Source: Methylocystis silviterrae (GTDB lineage: Bacteria > Pseudomonadota > Alphaproteobacteria > Rhizobiales > Beijerinckiaceae). From it: a stretch of DNA of 60,111 nt. Positions 1 through 7,356 of the stretch are shown in pieces. The notes under the pieces are model-generated. The model was not told the origin of the DNA. It saw only the letters and a list, made by a program, of their open reading frames with translations, and made no database searches. Made by a program: the position numbers and the translations under genes. The stretch spans positions 1-60,111 of the forward strand of contig NZ_JABVWW010000016.1 in the NCBI RefSeq assembly GCF_013350005.1, in the 5' to 3' direction. The number at the start of each line of letters is the position of its first letter. Position 1 is the first letter of the stretch.

Positions 1-48
1 ATCGAAGCGCGACTAACTTTCTCGCAGCCGTCTGCATCGCCGCGACAA

Positions 49-300
49 TCAGCTATTGGTTATGAGTCTGGACCCTAGGAGAGCGCTCGAAGCGAGCACG
101 TTAGGTTGTTCGAACAGCTTGGCTATTCCGACAGAGTGGCCGTTGCGGTCACGCAAAGGCAGCTTGTCGCCTGGCGCCAAGCCTTGGTCCAACAAATCCG
201 CCGCGACGGCGAGGAGAATGTTAGCAAGCTCTTGGCTTCGCGAGATCGAATCCCCGCCAAGCGCCGGAGCGCTACATTCGATTGTGAGCTGGAAATGCAT
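49..300 (-). CDS. Small conserved-looking hypothetical protein (83 aa)
   Basis: I do not recognise a named family. The 83-residue product is soluble, without a signal peptide or membrane segment. It has an amphipathic middle and a C-terminal part containing LRDRNGHSVG, a pattern seen in small accessory proteins of alphaproteobacteria that follow an 'LRDxNGNxVG' theme (from memory). The ATG at 300 is preceded on the minus strand by AGGA about 9 bases upstream, a plausible ribosome-binding site. It lies outside the tRNA-Phe island on the left. Overlapping frames on the plus strand have no recognisable content. Function unknown. Confidence 0.5.
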   Translation of the reverse strand: MHFQLTIECSAPALGGDSISRSQELANILLAVAADLLDQGLAPGDKLPLRDRNGHSVGIAKLFEQPNVLASSALLGSRLITNS

Positions 301-604
301 AATGCAAGGTTCCTAATACTCCAGACAGCGCAATGCGCTAGGCGACAACAGCCTGCGTCTACAATTACCTCTTTTCGGGACGCTTCACAATCGGTCCCAC
401 CAAATCACGCGGCCGAGCGCTTTGAAGTCCTTTTTGTGCAAGATCACTGGACCGGGACCGGACGGACGCAAATCGGGCGGCCGAGATCATCGTGAGCAGC
501 GGGTAAGCGCTGAGCCCGTGCTGCAAGGGATGCGGCGATCTGATCTGGCGCGTTAGGCCATTCGCTTTGTCGCGCTACAGCTACATCTCGCACCCTAGCG
601 GGTC
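301..604. other. Intergenic stretch, no gene recognised
   Basis: Between the small gene on the left and the tRNA-Phe promoter I see no open frame with recognisable protein character on either strand and no clear repeat. Confidence 0.4.
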
Positions 605-633
605 TGGACAAGTCGTTGCGCGCTTTCTATAAG
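605..633 (+). promoter_or_regulatory. Probable sigma-70-type promoter of tRNA-Phe
   Basis: TGGACA (605-610), a 17-base spacer and TATAAG (628-633) lie 24 bases before the mature tRNA-Phe 5' end, as expected for a housekeeping promoter. Confidence 0.6.
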
Positions 634-656
634 CCCGACACATCGCGTCCGCGCGA

Positions 657-732
657 GCCCAGGTAGCTCAGTTGGTAGAGCATGCGACTGAAAATCGCAG
701 TGTCGGTGGTTCGATTCCGCCCCTGGGCACCA
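657..732 (+). tRNA. tRNA-Phe (GAA)
   Basis: A complete 76-nt tRNA with encoded CCA. The acceptor arms GCCCAGG and CCTGGGC pair perfectly. The D arm (GCTC..GAGC), an anticodon loop with GAA and a T arm around GGTTCGATTCC are all present. Its 3' half (684-723) is repeated in degraded form at 39,769-39,808. The first gene inside is a broken tyrosine recombinase, so this gene appears to be the integration site of the following island. Confidence 0.97.
684..723 (+). repeat. Left attachment-site-like repeat (3' half of tRNA-Phe)
   Basis: This 40-base segment from the anticodon arm to the acceptor arm matches 39,769-39,808 in direct orientation, with only a one-A insertion, a one-base deletion and one substitution. 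Repeats of a tRNA 3' end flanking a block of accessory genes with an integrase next to the tRNA are the classical signature of tyrosine-recombinase islands. Confidence 0.75.
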
Positions 733-738
733 TCAAAA

Positions 739-1017
739 TCAATGAGTTAAGGCTGAGCGCCAAAGGCGTGTCGACACTTTTTTCGGCCAATGTTGACAAC
801 TTTGACTGCAATGTGTTCCCGGTAAAGTCGAGCTGCCGAGCGCCCGCCGCGCTTGGCGAGAAGTGTCAGCCGTCTCCGAATAATGCTGGCCCATGCTGAG
901 CGTCTGCTGATCAAGAATGCGGCGGATCAGATCGAGGTCTGACGTGATCTCCCGCAGCCTCGTCCCCAGCGTATGCCTTAAGCTGTGCATCGTCAGTCCC
1001 GGCTTTATCGCCGCCAA
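739..1017 (-). pseudogene. Tyrosine recombinase (phage-type integrase), C-terminal remnant
   Basis: About 90 codons remain of a site-specific tyrosine recombinase. The fragment has the HSLRHTLGTRL box, which carries the catalytic His and Arg, and about 38 residues downstream GQHYSET, where the nucleophilic Tyr is expected. The N-terminal DNA-binding and core domains (about 250 residues) are missing. Beyond its 5' side lies an unrelated gene fragment, so this is a truncation and not a short gene. The position directly behind tRNA-Phe, reading toward it, is that of an island integrase. Confidence 0.75.
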
Positions 1018-1052
1018 ACGTCGCGCCGATATCGACGCACTTCTTCCTCCGG

Positions 1053-1214
1053 GTCCAAAAATCGCAAGGTTTCAAGCGAAACGACCACATGCTGGCGACG
1101 CCGCCAATCGGCGTCATCGTCTTTCCCGGGTCAGGCTTCTCCGTCAATCTCGCCGATAAGGCGCGAATGCTCGGCGTCCCGGTATGGAAATTCATCGACG
1201 GCGGCGCGTCAGCG
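1053..1214 (+). pseudogene. C-terminal remnant of a DUF2493 (SLOG-like) protein
   Basis: The plus-strand frame reads FKRNDHMLATPPIGVIVFPG and then NLADKARMLGVPVWKF. This is the nucleotide-binding end of DUF2493-domain proteins (GxxVFPGSG...NLADKARxLGIPVWRF, from memory), which are common on alphaproteobacterial plasmids and islands. There is no N-terminal part and no start. The frame runs on without homology into merR on the opposite strand. It abuts the integrase remnant, marking a rearranged island end. Confidence 0.55.
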
Positions 1215-1216
1215 CG

Positions 1217-1669
1217 TCAGATCGACTTGATGCGGTGGTCAATCTTCGCCGATTGGTTGATTGGCGCGCCATTCGATGCGGCCAGCATGTCGAGCACGGG
1301 GCATGATGGCGCGGGGTCGCCCGAGCAGCGGGAGGCTGTCTCGGCCAGAATATTCTCAAGTCTGGCGAGGTCGGCGAGCTTCGCACGAACCTCGTCGAGA
1401 TGCGCTTGCGCAATCTCTCTTACCTCGGCGCAGGACGCGCGGGACGGTTCGGCGAGCGACAGAAGCGCGCGGATTTGCTCGATGCTGAATCCCAGCTCGC
1501 GAGCGCGGCGAATAAAGGCCAGCCGTCGGATATGGCCGTCCTCATAGGCGCGGCGCCCATTCGCCGTCCGCGCCGGCGACGGCATGAGCTCGATGCGCTC
1601 ATAATAGCGCACAGTTTCGAGATTGACGCCCGTCGCCGCCGCAAGTCGCCCAATGGTGAAAGGCTGCAT
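1217..1669 (-). CDS. merR: MerR-family mercury-responsive regulator
   Basis: A 150-residue MerR-type activator/repressor. The N-terminal winged HTH begins MQPFTIGRLAAATGVNLETV and is followed by RYYER. A long dimerisation helix follows, and the C-terminus has Cys residues (SCAEV, RCSGDPAPSC) at places typical of Hg(II)-binding MerR proteins. The start at 1669 is the ATG opening the HTH domain; a longer frame upstream lacks homology and would cover the divergent promoter. It is divergent from merT across a 70-base region holding a textbook MerR operator, so it should repress and, with metal, activate merT and itself. Confidence 0.9.
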   Translation of the reverse strand: MQPFTIGRLAAATGVNLETVRYYERIELMPSPARTANGRRAYEDGHIRRLAFIRRARELGFSIEQIRALLSLAEPSRASCAEVREIAQAHLDEVRAKLADLARLENILAETASRCSGDPAPSCPVLDMLAASNGAPINQSAKIDHRIKSI

Positions 1670-1676
1670 ATTTCGC

Positions 1677-1707
1677 TTGCACCCGTAGTGGCTACGGGTT
1701 GCAGAAT
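1677..1707 (+). promoter_or_regulatory. MerR-type promoter/operator of merT
   Basis: TTGCAC (1677-1682) and CAGAAT (1702-1707) are separated by 19 bp, the over-long spacer typical of MerR-controlled promoters. The spacer contains the perfect dyad ACCCGTAG-TGG-CTACGGGT (1681-1699). This supports metal-dependent activation by DNA untwisting. Confidence 0.9.
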
Positions 1708-1739
1708 AGCCGCTACGTCGAGAAAGGGCCAGCCAAGCT

Positions 1740-2171
1740 ATGACCGTCAACCACGCCGCACAAAAAGGCGCCCCAGACGCTTCGTCTTCCTCCGCCGCGC
1801 CCGCGGCGCCAAAATGGTTCGCGGCCTTTGGACTTGTCGCGGGTCTCGGTGCGGTCGTGGCGTCGTCGTGCTGCGTCATTCCCCTCGGGTTAGCCGCTCT
1901 CGGCGCAGGCGCGGGCGTGCTGGGCGGACTCGAGGCGGTCGCGATGTGGCGCGCTCCGCTGCTCTCTGTCAGCGCCCTGGCGCTTGTCGGGGGCTGGGGC
2001 GCGTGGTGGTTGAAGCGTCCTGTTGCCTGCGCATCGGACGCAAGCTGCGCGTCGACCGGTCGCTCGCGCGCAACGCTGACGTTGCTCCTCTGCGCGTCGA
2101 CGGCCGTAATCGCGGCGGCAAGTTGGAGCTATATCGACCCAATGCTGCTCAAGCTTCTTAGAGGCCGCTGA
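1740..2171 (+). CDS. merT: Mercuric ion transporter MerT
   Basis: A 143-residue inner-membrane protein with hydrophobic segments near residues 27-45, 58-80 and 110-130. The Cys pair in SSCCVIPLGLAALG in the first helix is the MerT mercury-handling motif. Additional Cys residues (CASDASCAS, around 97-105) lie in the loop between helices 2 and 3, as in MerT. It imports Hg(II) to a cytosolic reductase. No merP or adjacent merA follows; the nearest MerA-like flavoprotein is at 25.2 kb and belongs to another operon. The gene starts 33 bases after the MerR-type -10 box. Confidence 0.88.
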   Translation: MTVNHAAQKGAPDASSSSAAPAAPKWFAAFGLVAGLGAVVASSCCVIPLGLAALGAGAGVLGGLEAVAMWRAPLLSVSALALVGGWGAWWLKRPVACASDASCASTGRSRATLTLLLCASTAVIAAASWSYIDPMLLKLLRGR

Positions 2172-2414
2172 ATGGAGCTCGTCTCGACCATTACTTGCCC
2201 GTCCTGCGGTCATAGATCAGCGGAAATGATGCCGACCGACGCTTGTCAGTTCTTCTACGAATGCAAGGGCTGCGGCGCCCTCCTCAAGCCAAAGACGGGG
2301 GATTGCTGCGTGTTCTGCTCCTATGGCGACGTTCCGTGCCCGCCGGTTCAGGAAGCAAGAGAGCATGGCCGCGCCGCCGGATGTTGTTCGGGCATGCAGC
2401 AAGGGAGTTTATGA
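2172..2414 (+). CDS. Small Cys-rich mer-associated protein (GDCCVFCSYG family)
   Basis: An 80-residue protein that starts at the base after the merT stop codon, so it is co-transcribed. It has zinc-ribbon-like pairs: CPSCGH near residue 9 and CKGCG near 31. GDCCVFCSYGDVPCPP follows, and CC sits near the end, giving about 11 cysteines in all. Proteins with GDCCVFCSYG are recurrent in mer operons (from memory), where they are thought to bind metal, but the function is not established. No signal peptide or membrane helix. Confidence 0.75.
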   Translation: MELVSTITCPSCGHRSAEMMPTDACQFFYECKGCGALLKPKTGDCCVFCSYGDVPCPPVQEAREHGRAAGCCSGMQQGSL

Positions 2415-2539
2415 AATCGGTTCGATGGCCGGTTACAAGCATCGTCGGCGTCAAGATTGCCACTATGTTGGCGGCCCCCTTTGACAGCAGACGTAAGTGC
2501 TCGATCGGCTCGCGTGAGCTGCAATCAGAGCAGGCCTTT

Positions 2540-3448
2540 TTAGGAGATGTTAAGGCCATCGAGCGTCGCATGCAGGCGCGGCGCGGCGAAGTCGATGAAA
2601 GCTCTCAGTTTGGAGGAGACCAAGCGGCTCTGAGGATAGACAAGGTGAACTGGGACGGGCGGCGGCGTGAAATTGTCGAGAAGCGGCGCGAGTCGGCCGT
2701 CGCGAATCTGGTCGGCGACCATGTACGACAGCGCCACCGTGATCCCATCCCCCATTTCCGCCGCGGCGATGGATGCAGCCGCGTCATTGATCTCGAGCCG
2801 CGGGACAAATGAAACGCTGTTGCCTTTTTTGCCGTCGAGAAAGCGCCACTCCCTGTTCGGCATAAGGCCAGTGAACGCAATGATTGAGTGGAGACGTAGA
2901 TCGGCTGGAGTCTGCGGAACGCCCCGCCGCACGAGATAGTCCGGGCTCGCAACCAATATCCTTCGAACGGTTCCGATCTTCTTCGCGACCAAATTTGAAT
3001 CCGGCAACGGACCGATGCGGACGGCAAGATCGATCCCTTCCTCCACGAGGTTGGCGATGCGATCGAGCAGCAGCACCGACATGGTTACGCGCGGGTGCTG
3101 GCTAAGAAACGCGCACACCACGGGCGTGAGCGCCGACCGACCAAATGTCACCGAGGCCGTCAGCGTGAGATGGCCATGCGGAACCGCCGTTTCGCCGACG
3201 GCTTCCTGTTCGGCGCAATCGAGATCGGTCAGGATACGCCGTGCGCTTTCCAGGAAGCGCTGACCGACGTCAGTAATGGTTAGGCTGCGGGTCGTGCGGT
3301 TGAAGACGCGGGCGCCGAGGCGATCTTCGAGCGCAGAAATCGCCCGGGTCACCGCAGGGGGAGACACGCGCAAGCGCGTTCCCGCTTTCGCGAAGCTGCC
3401 GGCGTCGGCGACGGCGACAAATACCTCGAGCTCGTGAAGACGATCCAT
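2540..3448 (-). CDS. LysR-family transcriptional regulator
   Basis: 302 residues, the usual LysR length. The N-terminal winged HTH (MDRLHELEVFVAVADAGSFA, then RLRVSPPAVTRAISALEDRL) is followed by a substrate-binding domain starting near residue 90. It is divergent from the three-gene cluster at 3575-5352 and a near-perfect dyad lies just before its start, so it probably controls that cluster and itself. The ligand cannot be told. Resembles the large CrgA/DsdC-like group of stress or aromatic-compound regulators. Confidence 0.88.
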   Translation of the reverse strand: MDRLHELEVFVAVADAGSFAKAGTRLRVSPPAVTRAISALEDRLGARVFNRTTRSLTITDVGQRFLESARRILTDLDCAEQEAVGETAVPHGHLTLTASVTFGRSALTPVVCAFLSQHPRVTMSVLLLDRIANLVEEGIDLAVRIGPLPDSNLVAKKIGTVRRILVASPDYLVRRGVPQTPADLRLHSIIAFTGLMPNREWRFLDGKKGNSVSFVPRLEINDAAASIAAAEMGDGITVALSYMVADQIRDGRLAPLLDNFTPPPVPVHLVYPQSRLVSSKLRAFIDFAAPRLHATLDGLNIS

Positions 3449-3450
3449 TT

Positions 3451-3471
3451 TATTCCTGTAATCGGAATAAT
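3451..3471. promoter_or_regulatory. Probable LysR operator (perfect 7-7-7 dyad)
   Basis: TTATTCC - TGTAATC - GGAATAA is a perfect inverted repeat with the T-N11-A core expected of LysR sites. It lies 3 bases upstream of the lysR start codon in the AT-rich divergent region. Confidence 0.6.
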
Positions 3472-3574
3472 GAATTCCATACGTCAGATATTCTTACAAG
3501 AAAAATAACCAGCCATTGTCTGGAGGAGCGGCGCCGAGGCGCGCCGCGCCGTCAACGAAACAAGGATTGACCCT

Positions 3575-4120
3575 ATGGCTCGAATTGCCGTCATCGACCC
3601 CAAATCCGCCACTGGCGAAGCCAAGAAATTGCTGGACTCCGTCCAGGCCAGCCTTGGCGCGGTCCCCAACTTCATCCGCGTGCTGGCCAATTCCCCGGCG
3701 GCGCTGAACGCGTTCCTCGGCATCCACGGGATCGCCGGCGCGGGTTATCTCGACCCGAAAACGCGGGAGCGCATCGCGCTGGCCGTCGCCGAACAGAACG
3801 CCTGCCAGTATTGCGTCTCGGCGCACACGGCCATCGGCCGCAAGGCCGGCCTCGACAGTCAGGAGATGCTGGCGAACCGCATGGGCCGTTCGTCGGACGC
3901 CAAGGCGGAAGCCGCGCTCGCCTTCGCCCGCGCGCTCGTCGAACATGCCGGACAGGTGAGCAAGGCGGAATTCGACGCCGTGCGCGCGGCCGGCCATTCG
4001 GATGGCGAGATCATCGAGATCATCACGCATGTCGCGATGAACATCTTCACCAATTTGCTCGGCAAGGCGACCCAGATCGAGATCGACTTCCCGGAGATCC
4101 AGCTGAACAAGGCCGCCTGA
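3575..4120 (+). CDS. Carboxymuconolactone decarboxylase / AhpD-like protein
   Basis: 181 residues of the CMD/AhpD fold. The AhpD-type redox motif appears as ACQYCVSAHTAIG (residues about 74-86), with CxxC and the following His. Such proteins act as alkyl-hydroperoxide-linked disulfide reductases or as uncharacterised peroxidase-related enzymes. It is the first gene after the LysR operator and is followed by DUF1348 and flavin-binding genes, which suggests an oxidative- or electrophile-stress operon. Substrate unknown. Confidence 0.85.
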   Translation: MARIAVIDPKSATGEAKKLLDSVQASLGAVPNFIRVLANSPAALNAFLGIHGIAGAGYLDPKTRERIALAVAEQNACQYCVSAHTAIGRKAGLDSQEMLANRMGRSSDAKAEAALAFARALVEHAGQVSKAEFDAVRAAGHSDGEIIEIITHVAMNIFTNLLGKATQIEIDFPEIQLNKAA

Positions 4121-4180
4121 CTTACTCGGGACCGGCGCGGAGGACCCTGCGCCGGTTCCTGACCGCGAGAGGAGCTTTCA

Positions 4181-4678
4181 ATGACCGAGATGACCAAGAC
4201 GACCCAAGATGCCGGCGTCCGTCCGCCGCTGCCGCCGTTCACGCGTGAAACCGCGACACAGAAAGTTCGCATGGCCGAAGACGCCTGGAACACGCGCGAC
4301 CCAGAGCGCGTGTCGCTCGCCTATACGGAGGACAGCCGTTGGCGCAATCGCGCGGAGTTCCCGGTGGGCCGCGCCAACATCGTCGCGTTCCTGAAGCGCA
4401 AATGGACGCGTGAGATCGAATATCGCCTGATCAAGGAACTCTGGGCGTTTGCCGAGAACCGGATCGCGGTGCGCTTTGTTTACGAGTGGCGCGATGACGC
4501 GGGCGGCTGGTTCCGCAGCCATGGCAATGAGAACTGGGAGTTCGATGCGCGCGGGCTGATGCGACTGCGCTTCGCGAGCATCAACGATCAGCCGATCCGC
4601 GAAAGCGAACGGAAGTTCCGCTGGCCGCAAGGCCCGCGGCCTGCGGATCACCCGGGTCTTTCCGATCTCGGACTTTAA
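4181..4678 (+). CDS. NTF2-like (SnoaL/DUF1348) family protein
   Basis: 165 residues. The protein follows the DUF1348 pattern closely: [20 protein letters not shown] near the N-terminus, [29 protein letters not shown] and a C-terminal HPGLSDLGL. It adopts a cone-shaped NTF2 fold; some relatives are enzymes, but this subfamily has no assigned reaction. Co-directional, 60 bases after the AhpD-like gene, with a GGAG before the ATG. Confidence 0.85.
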   Translation: MTEMTKTTQDAGVRPPLPPFTRETATQKVRMAEDAWNTRDPERVSLAYTEDSRWRNRAEFPVGRANIVAFLKRKWTREIEYRLIKELWAFAENRIAVRFVYEWRDDAGGWFRSHGNENWEFDARGLMRLRFASINDQPIRESERKFRWPQGPRPADHPGLSDLGL

Positions 4679-4710
4679 AAGGCTCGGGCGCGAGCCTGCA
4701 GGAGGACGCC

Positions 4711-5352
4711 ATGCCGCATCGCTACGCTGACATCGCCTTCACCCCGACGGTGAAGAAGGCGCAGGAGCAATTTGGCAGCCGCAACGCTTATGCGCGCATG
4801 GAGGGAGCGCCGGAGACCAGGAACCATCGCCTGAGCGAGGTGGAGGCCCAATTCATTGGCGCCCGAGATTCGTTCTACATGGCGACGGTCAGCGAGACCG
4901 GGTGGCCCTACATCCAGCATCGCGGCGGGCCGACGGGATTCGTGCGCGTGCTGGACGAGACCACGATCGGTTTCGCGGATTTCCGCGGCAACCGGCAATA
5001 TATCAGTCTCGGCAATCTCATGACCGATGATCGCGTGTCGCTCTTCTTCATGGACTACCCCAACAAGACGCGGCTGAAGCTCTTTGGGCGCGCGAAGATC
5101 GTCAGTCTCGACGACGAGGCGACCTTGTCTCGACTCGAAACCTCAGATTACCGCGCCCGCGTCGAGCGCGGCTTCCTGATCAGGGTCGAGGGGTTCGACT
5201 GGAACTGTCCGCAACACATCGTCGAGCGCTACACGCTCGACGAGATGCGCGCGATGACGGCGCCGCTCACCGCGCGGATCGCCGAACTCGAGCAGCAACT
5301 CGCCCAGGCGGCCGGCGCTGCGAACTCAATCCAGGTTCGGCGCGAAAATTGA
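4711..5352 (+). CDS. Pyridoxamine 5'-phosphate oxidase-like flavin-binding protein
   Basis: 213 residues with a split-barrel FMN-binding domain: FYMATVSETGWPYIQHRGGP around residues 55-74, then GFADFRGNRQYISLGNL and DDRVSLFFMDYPNKTRLKLF. A helical C-terminus ends in a coiled-coil-like LTARIAELEQQLAQAAG. This is the broad PNPOx-like family of flavin- or F420-dependent reductases, not a true PdxH (wrong length and missing PLP-binding C-terminus). It is third in the LysR-linked cluster, preceded by AGGAGG. Confidence 0.82.
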   Translation: MPHRYADIAFTPTVKKAQEQFGSRNAYARMEGAPETRNHRLSEVEAQFIGARDSFYMATVSETGWPYIQHRGGPTGFVRVLDETTIGFADFRGNRQYISLGNLMTDDRVSLFFMDYPNKTRLKLFGRAKIVSLDDEATLSRLETSDYRARVERGFLIRVEGFDWNCPQHIVERYTLDEMRAMTAPLTARIAELEQQLAQAAGAANSIQVRREN

Positions 5353-5509
5353 AGATGCGGCGCCGGTTCAGGCCGCTCGAGCCCATAAACGCCGCCGAAC
5401 ACCGCCCCGAAGATTAGGCGTGGATCGAGCCATGCAAACAGACCCCCCACAGAATCGCGCCAATCGCAAAGTGAACGAGCCACCCCGCGATCGACGATGG
5501 CGCAGCCAT
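5353..5509 (-). pseudogene. Decayed small membrane protein (DUF6789-like remnant)
   Basis: An ATG at 5509 opens MAAPSSIAGWLVHFAIGAI and ends at 5414 after 31 codons. The adjacent frame continues the expected sequence as GLFAWLDPRLIFGAVFGGVYG. Together they look like one membrane protein broken by a frameshift at about 5430-5445. The pattern GW.VHF.IG...G.LFA..DPRL recalls DUF6789-type membrane proteins (from memory). The gene reads left, away from a SigF-like promoter at 5719-5744. Confidence 0.4.
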
Positions 5510-5529
5510 CACCTTTATTCTTTTGAGCT

Positions 5530-5712
5530 TCAGCCGAGGTCAGAGAGCGAGACCGCGAACAGGGCGTTCGCGCTCGCATGGTCGTAGCCCACATGCCTAA
5601 AAAGCTTCCCGAGCGCGATGAGACGATTCTTGTTCACCTTCGCCGCGACCACGCCCGGAAAGCAGCTCTCAAGATACTCGGTACGGTGGGGCAGATGATC
5701 TCGGGAGCCGAC
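5530..5712 (-). pseudogene. Gene remnant lacking a start codon
   Basis: An open frame of 60 codons contains HRTEYLESCFPGVV and VNKNRLIALGKLFRHVGYDH and ends SLSDLG. Composition and phase look like real coding sequence, but it follows a TAA at 5713-5715 and has no ATG. The only usable internal start is a GTG at 5652. I do not recognise the family. It lies immediately downstream of the minus-strand SigF-like promoter at 5719-5744. Confidence 0.35.
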
Positions 5713-5718
5713 TTATCT

Positions 5719-5744
5719 TTCGATGCAGGAGGCGAATAGGTTAC
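5719..5744 (-). promoter_or_regulatory. SigF-like ECF promoter motif (site 1)
   Basis: Minus strand: GTAAC, 17 bases, CGAA. It points into the remnant at 5712-5530. One of nine copies of this motif in the island. Confidence 0.55.
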
Positions 5745-5818
5745 GGCAGGTCCACTGTCGGGCAGTCAAACTGCCGGCGATTGAATTTTTTTGAAAAGGG
5801 GAGCGGTTTATCGCTCAT
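5741..5818 (-). CDS. Possible 25-aa ORF downstream of SigF-like site 2
   Basis: ATG at 5818 to TAA at 5741 encodes a very short basic peptide (MSDKPLPFSKKFNRRQFDCP and five more residues). It follows the minus-strand SigF-like motif at 5865-5890 by 47 bases. It may be a real small product or the stub of a lost gene; nothing else supports it. Confidence 0.2.
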   Translation of the reverse strand: MSDKPLPFSKKFNRRQFDCPTVDLP

Positions 5819-5864
5819 TTGAGTCTTCGGCCGTTCGACGCTGTTCACACGATACGAATTTATT

Positions 5865-5890
5865 TTCGCTGTAAAGCGCCGCGAGGTTAC
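5865..5890 (-). promoter_or_regulatory. SigF-like ECF promoter motif (site 2)
   Basis: Minus strand: GTAAC (5890-5886), 17 bases, CGAA (5868-5865). It is preceded by T, so the -35 reads TGTAACC. It faces the decayed region at 5.35-5.82 kb. Confidence 0.55.
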
Positions 5891-6016
5891 ATCCGAGGCG
5901 CGGGTAGTTGCGCGGAGCGCCAAACGCGCGTCCCTGGCGGGTCTCGACGCATAGCTCGCGCGTCTCTGTCGCTACAGTGTTGATGAACGGCCCGAAGGCG
6001 TCATGCTACAGCAATC

Positions 6017-6931
6017 ATGGATCGCCCCACTGAGGAGAGGATTTTGACGCACTGGACATTGGGAATAATAGGTGGATCGGGCCTGTACGAATTCGAAGGC
6101 CTAATGGATCGCCGCTGGGTCAAGGTCGACAGCCCATGGGGCGAACCTTCCGATGAATTGCTCTTTGGCGTGGTAGAAGAGACTCGTTTGGTTTTTCTGC
6201 CGCGGCATGGGCGGGGTCACCGACTTCCGCCCAGCGCCATAAACTCGCGCGCCAACATCGATGTCCTGAAACGGGCTGGTTGCACAGACATCTTGTCGGT
6301 CTCGGCTGTGGGGTCGCTGCAGGAGGAGTTGGCGCCAGGCATGTTCGCCACCGTCGGTCAGTACGTCGATCGAACGGAAAATAGAGCGAGATCGTTTTTT
6401 GACGCAGGCTTCGTCGCGCATGTCTCCATGGCTGACCCAGTTTGCCCTCGCCTGTCCAGCTACGCCAAGGACGCCGCCCGCCAAGTAGGCCTGAGACTGA
6501 TCGAGAGCGTGACCTATCTTGCAATGGAAGGACCGCAGTTTTCAACCCGCGCGGAAAGCCGGCTGTATCGAAGCTGGGCTTGCGATGTCATTGGCATGAC
6601 CGCGATGCCGGAGGCTCGACTCGCCCGGGAGGCGGAGCTTCCTTACGCCAATCTTTGCATGATCACGGATTATGACTGTTGGCGCGAAGACAGCGCCGAG
6701 GTGGACGTTGCGAGCATTTTGGCGGTGATGCGCGCGAACGTGGGAGGCGCCCAACGTCTGATCGTCGAACTCGCGAAACGACTCCGCAATCCCCGGGCGC
6801 CTTCACCGATCGACAGCTGCCTGGATTCTGTTGTCATCAGCGATCCATCGGTGTGGGATCCAAACCTCCTATCGAAATTGGACGCCATTTGTGGTCGTCG
6901 CCTGAAGAAAGCCCGCGAGCCCGCGAGCTAG
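6017..6931 (+). CDS. mtnP: S-methyl-5'-thioadenosine phosphorylase-type enzyme
   Basis: 304 residues of the class I nucleoside phosphorylase family, MTAP branch. It shows the phosphate-binding GIIGGSG (16-22), RHGRGH (63-68), EGPQFSTRAES (171-181), GMTAMPEA (193-200) and TDYDCW (217-222) with the purine-contacting Asp pair of MTA phosphorylases. The family cleaves 5'-modified thioadenosine with phosphate to adenine and a ribose-1-phosphate. Here it stands alone beside arsenosugar-type genes. An attractive but unproven alternative substrate is a 5'-deoxy-5'-dimethylarsinoyl-adenosine, a close analogue of MTA. The ATG at 6017 is used; TTG at 6044 is an alternative nearer the first strand. Confidence 0.88.
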   Translation: MDRPTEERILTHWTLGIIGGSGLYEFEGLMDRRWVKVDSPWGEPSDELLFGVVEETRLVFLPRHGRGHRLPPSAINSRANIDVLKRAGCTDILSVSAVGSLQEELAPGMFATVGQYVDRTENRARSFFDAGFVAHVSMADPVCPRLSSYAKDAARQVGLRLIESVTYLAMEGPQFSTRAESRLYRSWACDVIGMTAMPEARLAREAELPYANLCMITDYDCWREDSAEVDVASILAVMRANVGGAQRLIVELAKRLRNPRAPSPIDSCLDSVVISDPSVWDPNLLSKLDAICGRRLKKAREPAS

Positions 6932-6983
6932 CTACGAGCTGGCGCCCGATTAATTGCATGCAACTCCAAGGGATACATTCTCT

Positions 6984-7009
6984 GTAACTTTAGGCGCGCT
7001 CCGCGCGAA
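6984..7009 (+). promoter_or_regulatory. SigF-like ECF promoter motif of the bufferin operon (site 3)
   Basis: TGTAACTTT with GTAAC at 6984-6988, a 17-base spacer and CGAA at 7006-7009. It lies 73 bases before the bufA start. Confidence 0.7.
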
Positions 7010-7081
7010 ACATGTTTCGTGAGGCTCGTGAGGGGTCCTCACCGCTGTTCGCCAATTGAGCGAACCAATAGGGAGATTGAC

Positions 7082-7342
7082 ATGAAGGTCAGTATCGTTT
7101 CGGGCTCGACTCTCGCCGCCGCGGCGATTGCGCTGGCGCTTAGCGGCGCGGCCTCGACGCCAGCTGCCGCGAAAAAGGGCATGAAATCCGTTCATTGCAT
7201 GGGCCTCAACGCCTGCAAGGGCCAGGGCGCCTGTCAGACAGCGAGTAGCGGTTGCAAGGGCCAAAACGCGTGCAAAGGCCAGGGCTGGCTCCCTGCAAAA
7301 TCGAAGGGCGCCTGCGAGGCGCAGGGCGGCACTGTCGGCTAA
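7082..7342 (+). CDS. bufA2: Bufferin precursor, BufA2-type small Cys-rich secreted peptide
   Basis: 86 residues: a signal peptide (about 1-30, ending near TPAAAKK) and a mature part with six Cys in the repeating pattern HCMGLNACKGQGAC ... CKGQNACKGQGW ... GACEAQGG. The pattern matches BufA2-type bufferins, ribosomal peptides whose Cys are converted by the BufB/BufC enzymes into thiooxazoles that bind copper (established for the family). The ATG at 7082 follows GGGAGA by 7 bases; a longer frame upstream would run through the promoter motif. bufB and bufC follow directly. Expected to be exported and to chelate copper in the periplasm. Confidence 0.85.
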   Translation: MKVSIVSGSTLAAAAIALALSGAASTPAAAKKGMKSVHCMGLNACKGQGACQTASSGCKGQNACKGQGWLPAKSKGACEAQGGTVG

Positions 7343-7356
7343 CGGATCAGGATAAT

